A stretch of 64,000 bases of DNA from positions 1 to 64,000 of the forward strand of contig MU831941.1 in assembly GCA_029204225.1 (NCBI GenBank), written 5' to 3'. Shown in pieces: positions 33,060 to 44,252 of this stretch (the stretch's first letter is position 1; the number at the start of each line of letters is the position of its first letter). The translations under genes were made by a program, and so were the position numbers. The notes under the pieces are model-generated. The model was not told the DNA's origin. It did not search any database and saw nothing but the letters and a program-made list of their open reading frames with translations. Origin of the DNA: Diphasiastrum complanatum. Its lineage: Eukaryota; Streptophyta; Lycopodiopsida; Lycopodiales; Lycopodiaceae.

Positions 33060-33410
33060 TCAGGATGGAGGCTGTATGGACCGGTTTGAACTTCTGGGTT
33101 GAACTTCGGTCTTCTGATGTGTTTGGATTTGTCGAGGTTCTGACTCACTGTCGGAGTCAGTATTGAGCTTGTGATCAGTACTGAGTTTGAAGTTTTTGAC
33201 TTTGGGACTGGAAGTTGATGAGCTTTTTTCTTGTGGTTGATAAATTTGTCTTTCACAAAAATGACATCCCTTCTTGTGAAAGTTTTCTGAGTGTCCAAAT
33301 TTTAGAACTTGTATTCCTTGTGGTTTGGGGACTAGCCAATGAAGATCGACTTTCTGTTGGTGTCGTCTAGCCCTTAACACTTTTGATGAGTGTCTGATTC
33401 TTCCTGTCAA
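33060..33410 (-). pseudogene. pol: Copia integrase C-terminal and linker region
   Basis: The stretch between integrase core and reverse transcriptase. It reads a shortened integrase end (KSVLRARRHQQKVDLHW-like, frame-shifted) and a Ser/Lys/Gln-rich linker (SSSTSSPKVKNFKLST), as is normal in copia polyproteins. Low conservation here is expected. Confidence 0.6.
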
Positions 33411-33854
33411 CTACGCCATTGGACTGAGGTGAGTAGCTGGTTGTATATTGTTGATGTATTATGTTGGCCTTGTAGGAGTCCTTGAATTCTGTGGAGATAG
33501 ATTTTCCCCTTCCATTAGTGTGCAGTTCTTTGATCTTCCTCTAGGTCTGATTTTCAGCAAACGCCTTTTTTGCTTGAAGAACTTGAATGCTTCTGATTTG
33601 TTCTTCAGAAAATAAGTAGCAGTCCGTCGAGAGAAGTCATCGATGAAGATTAGAAAATAGAGAGCTCCTCCTGTCGAAGCAATCTGCATTGGGCCACAAA
33701 TGGTGCTATGTACAAGATCAAGAAAACCTTTGGAAGTATGAACTAAATCAGAAATAAAAGGACTTCTAGCATGCTTGCTGATAATACAACTTTCACATGG
33801 AGAAGTTGGTTTGCTGACAGAAGGTAGATCTTGCACTAGATTCTGAGTCGACAT
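33411..33854 (-). pseudogene. pol: Ty1/copia GAG-pre-integrase end and integrase core
   Basis: Minus strand. It shows CESCIISKHARSPF (the zinc-finger end before the core), LVHSTICGPMQIASTGGALY, where the first catalytic Asp of S-D-I-C-G-P is replaced by Thr, and FLIFIDDFSRRTATYFLKNK. The second part is frame-shifted (SPQNSRTPTRPT is a shift of the E-F-K-D-S-Y region). Integration activity is not expected. Confidence 0.82.
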
Positions 33855-34260
33855 TTGTTGAATACTATTGAAGTTAAGATGACCTCATCTGAAATGCCAA
33901 AGCATATTAGTTGATTCAAAAGTGGATGTATGAGGAGCTTGACTGGTTGAAGAATAGCAGTGGATGAGTTTATAAAGATAGCCACTTCTTCTCCCACAAG
34001 CTAAAATAGACTTGTCAAGAATTGTGCAACCGTCTGTATCGACTTCAACCCTCCGACCTAAATTAGTGATTCTACTAATTGAGAGCCGATTTTTGGTCAG
34101 ATTTGGAACATGGAGAATGTTGGACAACAACTTGACTTAAACTTTCTGAAATTCGACCCTGATTGTTCCTTCACACTCGATGGAATGAGATGAATTGTCT
34201 CCAAGTTGCACAACTCAAGAGTGGGTGAATGGCTTGTAATCCCTGAACCAGTCTTGATGT
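33855..34260 (-). pseudogene. Ty1/copia protease end and pre-integrase domain
   Basis: Minus strand. VVQLGDNSSHSIECEGTI and LSNILHVPNLTKNRLSISRI are the C-terminal half of the copia protease, followed by TNMLWHFR, the start of the pre-integrase domain (usual L-W-H-x-R-L-G-H). The catalytic DSGA and all of gag are missing. The leader after the 5' LTR joins straight to mid-protease, so about 1 kb has been deleted. Confidence 0.78.
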
Positions 34261-34297
34261 TGAGTCAGATTTAGTAGACAACTGATAGAAACAGAAC

Positions 34298-34309
34298 TCT
34301 AATATCAAA
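34298..34309 (-). promoter_or_regulatory. Degenerate tRNA-Met primer site
   Basis: The minus strand reads TTTGATATTAGAGTTC next to the end of LTR copy 2, against the consensus TGGTATCAGAG. The same site follows LTR copy 1 (TGATATCAAAG, plus 31188-31200). Confidence 0.5.
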
Positions 34310-34310
34310 T

Positions 34311-34925
34311 TGTGATGACTGGCAGCGAAAGTTTGAGTGAGGGCGGTGTAGGATTGGAAGCGCCACATTTAGTAGCAGAAATATTCAAGATGAATGATTC
34401 ATGTATGCACAAATGAACAATACAGTAGTGAGACAAAAAATTGCACTCTGATTAATATCAACAATGAGTATAATTGCTTGAAGTGACAACTTCAGCTTGA
34501 TAGTTGAGTGTGATAATGCTGGCAATAGGAATTCTTCTTATGAGAAGAGATTAGTAATATTTGATCAATCTGTCATGGCTGATTTTATATTACAAATATC
34601 TACTTGCTAAACATCTGTTTGCTAAATATCTATTTAGCATTAAATGCTAACTGCTATTTATTACAGCCGCCTTGTAACAATAAATGTATGTACAATAGTA
34701 GGTGAACTGCCATAAAGACTTCTAACAATTCTTGGATCGATTTTTTCCCTAATGGAAAAAAGTCAAAAATCGGTTGATGACGAATTCAGTTAAGTCGACT
34801 AAGTTGATGGAGTTAGTGTTGAAATGTCGATGTCGAGTATGTTGAGTACGTTGATGTCGATCAAGTCAAGTTTTGAACATATTTATATATATATGAGAGA
34901 AGTCAAAGTTGATGACTTAGATATC
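34311..34925 (-). mobile_element. LTR copy 2 of copia element (5' LTR)
   Basis: About 615 bp, direct repeat of 31205-31834. On the element strand it ends ...CATCACA just before the primer site. The internal phrase gctaaacatctgtttgctaaatatc shows a small duplication not present in copy 1. The divergence from copy 1 implies an old insertion. Confidence 0.8.
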
Positions 34926-34999
34926 TTTGATGACTTTGAATTCGATGAAGTCAAACTTCGACAAAGTTTTTAGGATGCTCATTATTGAATGGATTTGAG

Positions 35000-35335
35000 G
35001 TTGAGCATCGAAATGCAACATGGGCCTCCTCTCCATGTTTCGGATTTCAAATGCAAACTGTTCACTGCATGTGATATGTGGGATGCATGTGTAACTACTA
35101 TTTGCACGTCTTCTACCACGATCGCCTTGTCTACTACCTCAGGCAACGTCTGGGAGTTACTTTAACGTGCAACCATTTGTATGTCATTTTTTAGCCCTTG
35201 CAAAAAAAGGTTAGTGGTAGTAGTGGTGGTAATTGCACTATGGGTTACACTTGCCATGACAACTCTGTCAATCGACGCCAATACTGTTTGATACTCTCCT
35301 TTTCGCCTTGTTGCTGAGATGTTAGGGTGAACAAT
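35000..35335 (-). pseudogene. gag: Ty3/gypsy gag fragment
   Basis: On the minus strand QQGEKESIKQYWRRLTELSW, then in other frames LFLQGLKNDIQMVA and LPEVVDKAIVVEDVQ follow the gag-core order (stalk helix, R-L-G-L, regular A-x-x-x-E). Stops and frameshifts are frequent. The 5' and 3' continuations were not found. Confidence 0.5.
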
Positions 35336-35339
35336 AGGC

Positions 35340-37920
35340 CATTAGCTATACAGTGGGGGCGATACTCGATACCTGATTACCATTATGGTTTGCCTTATTT
35401 CTGAGTTAAGGTAATCATAACATTGGAATTAAGGTAATCATAACATTGAAAAGAATTCCATAGTTTTCAAAGATGAATTTGGACGCCAAGCAACATGGAA
35501 CTGTATCTACAAATTGTTTGGCTTGATTGCAATAACATTCAACTACTAATTAGATATAACAAAATCATCTTTAATTGTCATCAGATTAACATAAAAACGT
35601 GTCTAGTGAGAGAAGAGTATCAATTTCTATCTTTTGTCAATCAAGTGAATATAGAGAACTCTACCACATGTGTGGCAAGTGAGATACTAATCTAAATCCA
35701 CAATCAATATTGTTAAAATAGTAGGCAGATATAATGCCAAAAGATCCTGATGCAAGTATAGATTGGCATGAGTGAGGGTGATGCGAGTAAGATGCGAACT
35801 GATTATATGGCTAGTTTTATGCAAGTATGGCATTTTTATGGACCACACAATGATTCTATTTGGTGAGATTCTATGTTTAAGATGCAATTTAGCCTATTTC
35901 TAGATTCTTTATTATTTTGAGTTCACTAGTGTGGTTGGTGAGTAAAAGTATTGTTAGAAAGTAGATCTATGAGTATAACGTTGCGAGTGTTTTACAACTT
36001 GGTGATTTACTACTTTTTTGATTTAACAATATCCCTACACTTTTTTGATGATTTTTTCCTAAGAAAGTAAATAGCTCCTATTTGCATTTCCATACATAAT
36101 TTTGTCCTATACTTAGCCTAGCACAACTTAATCTAAACCACATCTATCCACAAATAGGAGTAGAAGAGCCAATGAAGGCCTCATTAGTAAGGACACAAGT
36201 TTGCTACACTCGTTAAGCTTCAACTTGCACACAATGGGGATAAACAACCACTACATGTAACATACTATCAACATTCTTTGACAATACATCACATCACATT
36301 GGAGAAGAGAGCTTAAGGATGAGGTGAAAAGGTGGAAATTATGACTTTAGTTGCACTAGAACACAAAGAATTTGTACAATGTGTAGTGAGACTACCTATC
36401 AACTTTTCCTTGGGCCTCTTGGATTCAACTTAAGATCACAAGATTATCCAAAATAAATTAATTATAGGTTATTAAGGTCTTATATTACATTGAGACCTTG
36501 CCATTTAATTAATCCTATATTGTTGGTGGGCTGATGTATCTAGTAAGACTTAACAGATTTACTAATCATTTCTTCAAGTTGCCATCAATGTACTTCAACT
36601 CTAAGTTTAAGTTTAATTGAAAAGAAATTTTTTTTTGAACGTTGTTTATAGTTACGAGATATTTTATACAGTTGTAAGATCTAGATATTCTGATTTTGAA
36701 GACAAGAATTGTTTGATCTTTGTGTCATGAGAGATAATTGTACTACTTAGTGGTGGATGCTATATTGAATGAATGTATCAATTTGTATAGCTCACAAATT
36801 TTCAAGAAATTATAAATCTCAATTGTCATGATGGCCAACTTAGCTTTTGAATAATGACACTATCACTCACTAATCTACTTTCACTACAAATGGAAGTCCA
36901 TACTTAACACACACATATTGCAAACAATAGATATTAAAGATGGTAATTTGATTTTGTGAAGCACTCACTAACAATACCAACTCATGTGCCCTCCACGAAG
37001 AGAGAACGTGTTAGTGGATCTTCTGTACTTTCTGTACTATAATCCTGTGGCTTCGCCCAAAAACAGGGACCTTTCTCATAGACCTGCAGTGCAGTAGTAA
37101 GTGTTGCTGGTGGAAGCTTGGTTATTAATTTCAGCGGAATCAGCACAGTCTGCCCCCGGAAGCTCACTAATTACAAGTTCAAAGCCAATTACAAGTATTC
37201 TACTCCAAAAACCAAACTCGAATATTGCAGATTTAGCTATGGCAAGTTATGGTCGTGCATATGAACTGCGTGAAAAAAATGATATCCAGCTCACTAATCT
37301 AAAGCCAAGGAGTTCAAAACCAATTAATTACCACTATCGCGCGGCTCTAAAAATCAAACTCGACTGAAAAGTTAGGTATGGTAAGTTATAGTTCACATGA
37401 ACTGCATGAAAACTGATAAAAAAAGTGCAACTTGTGACTGTTTCAAACTGATTCAGTGTGCTTGCAAGTCATGGAGTTCCCACCTAGAATGAGGTTAAAG
37501 GAAGAGAATATGAAACATATAAGATGATACAAAGGACTGTCATTTAACACCTTCCAAGAATCAGCGTATTATACGTCTGTCAGTTGTTATGCTTCAAGTG
37601 GCATTGTCTACTCATAGCATCCACTGTATAAGTAGTTGAACTAGAAAACGATTGAAAGGTTATTGGAGACAAGATTTTGACAATTCTGCTGTATTATAGC
37701 TGCCTTATCGACTGTACACTTGATAGATAGCTATCTTGCTACAGATAGTGCAGTTTGAACGATGTCATCTATAATGTAAGTTTACTTAATATGTAAAAAG
37801 TTTGGCTGCAAATTGCTAGCAGCTAAGTAAAGCTTTAAAGTCATTCACATTTGCCAATTTTTGGTCGTCTGTCAGATACTGTCCCATCTCAGAGATGGAA
37901 CTTAGATGACTGCTGCTGAC
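35340..37920. other. AT-rich, no gene seen
   Basis: 2.6 kb without supported exons or known repeats. Short frames near 37100-37370 have no splice support. Confidence 0.4.
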
Positions 37921-38033
37921 TCATTCACGATGATTAGTCTGTAAAAAGATCCTTTCCAGCATCATCTTAGGATCAACATTTCCGTATACTTTCATCTGAT
38001 TATCCTCCTCGTTCGTCGATGTATGCCTTGAAT
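37921..38033 (-). CDS. Last exon of spliced gene B
   Basis: 113-bp terminal exon on the minus strand with acceptor ctatttttcag and stop TGA at 37921-37923. Joined to the previous exon it encodes SRHTSTNEEDNQMKVYGNVD followed by PKMMLERIFLQTN. The block MKVYGNVDPKMMLERI resembles the last strand and helix of heavy-metal-associated (HMA) domains (V-T-G-N-V-D-P-x-x-L-x-x-L), but the CxxC metal site is not in the exons seen. HMA identity is therefore a suggestion only. Confidence 0.55.
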
Positions 38034-38188
38034 CTGAAAAATAGAACAACCAAAACCACTATCAAATCTGGATATGGTCAATAAGACTATGACACGAAAG
38101 GTTAAGTAAAAATAAATACCAGACGAAACTTTGTGTTTATATGTCTACAGTTTCTCCCAGTACAACTAGTAAGTCGTGTAAAACCTAC

Positions 38189-38280
38189 CCTTTACGTTGA
38201 CCCGTGCATGTATGACATTGTTTGTGCGTTCTTGGTAATTAGCTTTCACGTTGAGCGGTGTAGTTTGCAGAGCAATTCGC
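38189..38280 (-). CDS. Internal exon of spliced gene B
   Basis: 92-bp exon, acceptor cccagcag and donor AAAGG|gtaggt. In phase with both neighbours it reads RIALQTTPLNVKANYQERTN and ends NNVIHARVNVK. The alternative acceptor 6 bases upstream (ctgacag-type) would break the frame, so this start was chosen. Confidence 0.55.
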
Positions 38281-38492
38281 CTGCTGGGCAGCTGTCATAA
38301 ATGACATAAGCTACATTAGCGACTTACCAAACGTGCTATAACAGATAAAATATGCTGTTGTATGAGTAATCTGATTACCAAAATGGCAAGACAAGACAAG
38401 CAGACGATGTCCTATTGAACTGGAGCCACAGCACATCGCATGTCTGATCGTTACAAGTGATATCTAAACTACATGAGAGAGAGAGAGAGTAC

Positions 38493-38588
38493 CTTGGCTG
38501 TGACTTGTCTTGTGGATTCCATATCCAAAGATGAGCAACGTCAGGGAACTGTGAAAGATAGACTTGGTTGTTCTTTCTTTCTGGTCTT
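38493..38588 (-). CDS. Upstream exon of spliced gene B
   Basis: 96-bp exon, acceptor gctatcatag and donor CCAAG|gtactc (followed by a TC run). It reads RPERKNNQVYLSQFPDVAHL and on to WIWNPQDKSQP. It needs two bases from a further upstream exon. A possible one is the open stretch at 38840-38983, but its phase does not fit directly. The three exons keep one frame across two introns, the main evidence for a real gene. Confidence 0.5.
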
Positions 38589-38697
38589 CTATGATAGCAT
38601 ACGTGCAAACAACATGCACATTACAGAAATTTATAGATGCTTACGTCTTTGGTGCAAGGAAAAGCAAATCAGCGTACACTTTTGATCCAAAACGCGT

Positions 38698-38700
<3 letters not shown>

Positions 38701-38730
<30 letters not shown>
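38701..38730. repeat. (GA)n microsatellite
   Basis: About 15 GA units. A shorter run is at 38474-38489. Confidence 0.95.
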
Positions 38731-38732
<2 letters not shown>

Positions 38733-38839
38733 GGCATTGGCACTCACGCTTAACACAGCTTTGTGTGTTTTTTAATCAAATTTGTGGACTTGATACCCAA
38801 GTTCTAATTTGTATATGAGTGTATAAGCCTATATTTAAA

Positions 38840-38983
38840 GTTGTGAAGTATATATGTTGCCTTTACGAACCCTGTTGATGTGAGCCTTTCCCTTAAGGGC
38901 TTCCATCAAGACATCAATGGTTATCTTTCGTGGCTTGGAGAATAATTGTCGCCGCATGTGCTTTGGGCACTAGAAAAATTGTG
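38840..38983 (-). CDS. Possible further exon (low confidence)
   Basis: Minus-strand stretch after a good acceptor (caatttttctag), open in one frame for about 45 codons (MRRQLFSKPRKITIDVLMEA, then LKGKAHINRVRK). No donor in the phase needed by gene B was found. It may belong to another transcript or be chance. Confidence 0.25.
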
Positions 38984-40056
38984 AATATTGGGCCCTTCAT
39001 CCTTGAAATGTGATTTTTTTTCTATTTTGGGGGCTAATGTACTTGACCTAGTGCCCTACATTGTTAATGTTGTATTTAGCCATCTTGTTTTGGGTCGTCT
39101 TGCCTTGTAGGATTATTCTTGTCTTAGCTTGTTGGACTCAAATTTTTTGTTTTGTTTTGAAAACACCATGTAAATAGAATCTACATAAATGCAATGATAG
39201 CTTGTAAAGCTTCATAGCTAGCGCTGGGCCCAAAAGGATCTATTAGCTTTAAGTAGAATAAAAAGCTAGCTTCGTTCAATAATGGCCAAATTTGAAAATG
39301 AAAAACGAAAAAGATAAGAATTTAAAAAGCAAAATCAAATAAATTATGTGATGATCTAATAAATATACTGTAAGTAATCTACGAAAAGATGATGTGTATG
39401 ATGCTTACAAACTAAAAATCCTTTTTATTTTTTTGGTTTATTAGAAGAATCCATTTCATGAAATAGATGTTAAGAAATAATCTAGAATTCAAATAAATAG
39501 ATAAAACATATGAATGTATAAATGCACACATTTTCTTCATATAACATAAAAATAAAATAGATCAAAGCCATATAAGATAATAAAGAAGATGCTAATAAAA
39601 GACAATAATATTTCCATGATTTTAAATAGGTCTAGATGAGGATATGTTACTAGGCTTCTTTTTTAAGTGAATAAAATGTTAAAGGTGAAAAATTGATTTC
39701 ATTTCATGTTTGAATCCTATGGTGAATAGTATGCAAAAGGTTAGACTAGTATTGTTATGCATACTAGTGGATGATTTTTGTGAAATTGGGATTCAACCTA
39801 GGTATAGTATAGAAATGAATTTTTTTTTTAAGACTTTTTCCTATAATAACTCACTCTTACATTTACTAATGTCTTTACATCTTCTTAGTACCTTAGCTGA
39901 AGTAGATTTTCAGGGGACTGAAAATCTCAAGGGAGGGGAAAGAAGAGTGGACATTAGAGGCAGTAAGTGTGCTCTGGAAATGTATTTCACAGGTAGGATT
40001 TTGGAAGTCCTTGAGAATAATTGCTTAATTCTCGATATTATTTCCTAGAGGAAATT
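38984..40056. other. AT-rich, no gene seen
   Basis: Nothing supported; an isolated open frame at 39710-40048 has no homology or splice support. Confidence 0.4.
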
Positions 40057-40330
40057 AATTCTGTTTTCAAACCTGTAAATCTGAAAATCAGATCTGAAAA
40101 GTGAAGTTTTCACCCAAACTTCATCAGCTACACCTTTCTATCTCCTAGTTTCATGAAAATGGCAATGTAGGAAGGGAATGGTAGTGTAACTTTGTGCATA
40201 AAACAAGTTTTGAAGTTCTGTTTTTTGTCATTATGAAGTTCTGATTTTCAAACTTGTAAATCTGAAAATCAGATCTGAAAATCAAAGTTGTCATGAAGCT
40301 TCATTAGTTATCCATTTCTAGACACTAGTT
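40057..40330. repeat. ~178-bp direct repeat
   Basis: Two copies of ...tgtaaatctgaaaatcagatctgaaaa..., at 40074 and 40252, with matching flanks (cttcat(c/t)agcta / cttcattagtta, then ctagttt). It lies upstream of the chromovirus gag, the position of an LTR or leader. Confidence 0.75.
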
Positions 40331-40703
40331 TTTTGGATTTGGAGATCTAGAATAGTGAGAAATGTGAAAACTTTGGTTGCTTTTGAAATGACAAATGGAA
40401 TTAAAAGAATGGAAACTTTATGTAAACATTAGCTTGGATTAGTTAATTGAAGTTTACATAAAAAAATTTTGGTTTTCATTTTTGCTTTTGATTAAGGCAA
40501 ATGTACTTGTTGTTGTTTTCCTCTTAAGCTTGGAATGAGCTTGCAAATAGTAGGCTTGGATTGAGCTTATAAACAATAAGATTGAATGAGTAGAAGTAAA
40601 TGCTTTTTATTTGCATTGGATGTAAGAATTGAAGCATTTCTATCATTCTAATTTAAACACTTGTTGTATTTGAATAAAAGGAAAACACACAAGCAACCCC
40701 AAT

Positions 40704-41590
40704 GGATGAAACCAATGAAAACCCAACATTTGATCTATCAAACCCATCCAATGTGACACAAGCTTTTGAACTTTTATACCAATAAATTCAAGCCACTAAT
40801 AAGCAGCTTCTTGAAACTAATCAAAGAAACCAAGACTTAGAGTCTAGGTTAGCCAATCAAAAGAAGCATGTAGTTCCACCTCCCGTAAAAGTGTTTAAGG
40901 GGGAGAAGAAAGATAGGAACTTACAAGTGGTAAATTCTTGGCTAAATGTTTGGAACAAATACTTTGCCATGAACCAGTTCCCTAAATGTGAAAAGTTATC
41001 CACTGTTACTATGTTCCTTGAGGGAAGAGCCTTAGTATGGTGGGATGACCTAGTTGCAAAAGGCAATCAACCTTGTACATGGGAAAATTTTTGCATAGTT
41101 TTTAGGGAATATTTCCTACCACTCCTAGATGACTATGAACACTTTCAAAAGTTAAGTCATTTATCAATGAATAAAGGTTTCGAACAATTTATTCAAGATT
41201 TTAATGAGTATCTGAATCTACTTTATAGTGACATTCCACCTAAAGTAAAATGTTAATGTTCATTGATGGGTTACCAAAAGATTATCAAGTGGATGTTCGT
41301 AGGAACCATCCAAAAACCCTAGAAGATGCTATTAGGGCTGCAAAATACTTTGATGACACACCTAAGCCACCTAGGGGTCAATAGCCTAATGGGCAAAAAA
41401 AAGGTTTTCAATTTAAGAGGAAGGATAGGGAAATTGTTAGTGAAACACATTCCAATTTCAACAATCCTAAGAAAACCAAGAGAAATTTTAAAAACCATCA
41501 AGGTGGCATTGATAAAGCTGAAGCTCGTAAGAAAACCATGTGCTTCAAGTGCAATGGCGAGGGTCACCTTGCACAAGATTGCGTCAAATA
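40704..41590 (+). pseudogene. gag: Chromovirus gag with zinc knuckle
   Basis: Gag of a Ty3/gypsy element, plus strand, from ATG 40704. The N-terminal part has one stop, then VPPPVKVFKGEKKDRNLQVV, GRALVWWDDLVAKG and YLNLLYSDIPPK belong to the gag core (40857-41250). After two frame changes (LEDAIRAAKYFD near 41320) comes an intact knuckle CFKCNGEGHLAQDC near 41541-41582. Protease is missing: sequence passes within about 90 bp to the reverse transcriptase. Confidence 0.82.
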
Positions 41591-41659
41591 ACCAGCTTCT
41601 ACCTCAGGTAATCTATATCAAAGTAATGAGATGGAGGTATTTTTTTCTTAGTTCTTTAG

Positions 41660-42400
41660 TCTTTGGACCTAATGACCTTAAGTGCATTAAAAGTAAAGAA
41701 ATTGAACAAGGTAACCATTAAGAATAGATATCCATTGTCGCGGATGGATGACCTAATAGATTATCTTGGTGGTGCTGGGTACTTTACCAAGATAGATCTA
41801 AAGTCGGGATTCCATCAGATACACATTAGGGCAGAAGATATATCAAAACGGGTTTTCAAACTCGCTTTGGACACTACGACTTTTTGGTGTTGCCTTTTGG
41901 TATAACCAATGCACCGACAACTTTCCAATAGATGATGAACGATTTGTTCAGGTCATATTTGGGAAGATTCATAGTGCTATTCTTAGACGATATCCTATTG
42001 TTCAGTAAGACTTTGGTGGAACATAAAGAGCATCTTAGGATCGTCTGGGACATCCTAAGAAGGGAAAAATCTTTGCCAAAGAGTCTATGTGTGACTTTTT
42101 TTGCGATGGAATTGTCCTACTTGGGGCATAAGATTTCCGATCAAGGAGTGGAGTTTGAGGTCGATCGTATCCAGAGGGTTATTAATTGGCCTATTCTCAC
42201 CACAATTCAGAAAATCAAGTCTTTCTTGGGGCCCTCGATTGGCATTTCCCCTTATCCAGGCCTTGAAAGGCTATAAGAAGCTAAGTCGGAGGGTTAAGAG
42301 TCCACTAGTGGTGTGGACGGAGGATGTGAATGATTCTTTTGAGTTGATTAAGAACAGTGTCACTTCGGTACCAATACTAATCATTGGCGATCCTAATAAG
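41660..42400 (+). pseudogene. pol: Chromovirus reverse transcriptase
   Basis: It begins at [20 protein letters not shown], so the first third of the domain is deleted. [16 protein letters not shown] carries the first catalytic Asp. [13 protein letters not shown] follows after a frameshift near 41880. The FLDDILLFSKT box is intact near 41980-42010, then LSYLGHKISDQGVEF and the FLG region. Several shifts and a stop (41931) make it inactive. Confidence 0.86.
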
Positions 42401-42720
42401 GCTTTTTGTGATTAGGACCGATGCTAGTGATTATGAGGCAAGAAACTCAATCCTGCTCAATCTAGGTATTGTACCTAGGAGAAGGAACTGTTTGCAATTG
42501 TTCATTCCTTGAAAATTTGACGAGATTATTTGTATGGAGCTAGATTTGAAGTTTTGACGGACCATCAGACTCTTCAATATTTCTGTAATGCTATAGATTT
42601 AAAGGGGAGGCAAGCTAGATGGGCTGAGCTGATGCAAATCTTTGACTTTTCTATATGTTAATGTAAAGGAAGTCAAAATAAACTAACAGATGCTTTGAGT
42701 TGGTTACCGGTTATTAATCA
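42401..42720 (+). pseudogene. pol: Chromovirus RNase H
   Basis: Broken frames give RTDASDYEA, KELFAIVHSLK, YLYGARFEVLTDHQTLQY and KGRQARWAELMQ, closing with LTDALS. Order and spacing are as in gypsy RNase H, with part of the first half deleted. Confidence 0.75.
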
Positions 42721-42836
42721 GTTGTGCTTTACTGTCATAGAACCAGGGTTGTTTTAGTCTCTTCAAGGACTATATGAGTTTGATCTCTATTTTTGAAAAG
42801 TATTGGTAACAAGTACTTTCGAGGGTCGATTTAGGT

Positions 42837-43745
42837 TTGCAAGATTCCTCGAATCAGGGAAAGACTGAAACGGATTTTCTAATTCGAAACAAAATTTTGT
42901 TTCGAAAAGAAAAGGTGTGTGTACCGGAGAATGATATTGTAAGGGCCCAAATCTTGCATGAGTGTCATGATAGTCCATGCGTAGGACATCCGAGTATACA
43001 AAGAACACTTGAATTAGTTCGAAGGCAATTTTGGCGGCCTAAGATGAAAAGTCAGGTAGAGGCCTATAAAGTTAAATGTACCAAGTGCCAATTAAATAAA
43101 GTTGAGAGGCTAAAAGCTAGTGGCCTATTACATCCTTTAGATATTCCTACCGAAGAGTGGAAAAGTATATCTATGGATTTTGTGGTCGGGCTTCCATGTA
43201 TAGGGAAGGCCCACGATTCGGTTTGGGTCGTTGTTGACAGACTTACGAAGTTTGCTCAATTTATCCCAACGAAGACTACTGTTAAAGCTTTAGAACTAGC
43301 TCACTATTTGTTGAGAAGCTTTTACGACTATACGTGCTGCCTTGCGATATTGTTAGTGACCGTGACCCAAAATTCACTGGGAATTTTTGGCAAGCAATAC
43401 TTGAAAAGTTGGAAAGAACTTTAAGATTGAGTTCTACAAATCATCCGGAATCAGACGGTGAAACGGAAAGGACCAATCAGACGATGGAGGATATGCTTCG
43501 AGCATATGTGGGCCATTGATAGTCTGATTGAGAACGGTACCTTCCACTGGTGGAATTTGCATATAACAGTGCAAAACATTCAGCGACCGGATTTGGCTCT
43601 TTCATGCTTATGTATGGTTTTCAACGTCGATCAACAATTAGTGTTGGCATGAAAAACCTACAGGTGCAAGCCACAGCTGGTTTCTTTGCGGATATGCAAG
43701 AAATGTTACAGTTGGTTAAAGATAGCATAAGTAGTGCCTAAGACA
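42837..43745 (+). pseudogene. pol: Chromovirus integrase
   Basis: The HHCC finger (HECHDSPCVGHPSIQ ... CTKCQLNKVERLKA) and SISMDFVVGLPCIGKAHDSV with the first catalytic Asp lie at 42930-43230. IVSDRDPKFTGNFWQ with the second Asp is near 43352-43396 in another frame. HPESDGETERTNQTMEDMLR with the catalytic Glu region is near 43441. VEFAYNSAKHSATGFGSFML follows. Four frame changes. It closely resembles the minus-strand integrase at 5216-6110 (shared KAERLKA/KVERLKA, MDF-VGLP), so both elements belong to one lineage. Confidence 0.88.
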
Positions 43746-44215
43746 GGGCAAGGCACTATGCTAATATATTTCGAAAGCACAAGGTATTCATGGTCAACGA
43801 CTGGGTGTTTTTGAGGGTCCCTAATCACTCTAGGGGCTTGAAAACTGGTAAGTGTGCTAAGTTGGCACCTAGGTATTGCGGTCCTTTTAAGGTTATCCAA
43901 GTGATAAACAAGGTCGCATACAAACTAGACCTTCCAACTAACGTTGGACTTCATCCTATTTTCCATGTTAGTAAGTTGAAACCCTCGTTGGGGGTTGGGA
44001 AAACCCTGGTCCCTGTGGAAGATCTAGTGGAGCTTCTTTGTGATGAGTCCGTGAGTGGACCACCTGAACCCGAGGCAATTGTTAATAGCTAGCCGGCAGA
44101 TAACTCTAAAAAATAGAGTGCTTCGGGAATTCTTTTAGTCAGGTGGAGGGGCAAATCAGAAGAAGAGGATACCTAGGAAAAGGAGGCTGATCTCCAAAGG
44201 AGTTTTTCAAATTTT
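43746..44215 (+). pseudogene. pol: Integrase C terminus with chromodomain remnant
   Basis: [40 protein letters not shown] and [11 protein letters not shown] form the gypsy integrase C-terminal domain (43780-43985). After two stops (44090, 44123) the same frame gives LLVRWRGKSEEEDT, a stop where Trp is expected, then EKEADLQ. This is the core of a chromodomain (L-V-K-W-K-G ... W-E), which in chromoviruses reads histone marks and steers insertion. Confidence 0.75.
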
Positions 44216-44240
44216 TTCCTACAAGGAAAAATCTAAGTTT

Positions 44241-44252
44241 AGGGGGAAGGAA
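44241..44252 (+). promoter_or_regulatory. Polypurine tract of the chromovirus
   Basis: AGGGGGAAGGAA directly precedes the TG that starts the LTR, the normal plus-strand primer position. Confidence 0.7.

Noticed and set aside
38840-38983. Joining this open stretch as exon 1 of gene B
   Set aside because: No donor gives the phase needed by the exon at 38588, so it was kept separate at low confidence.
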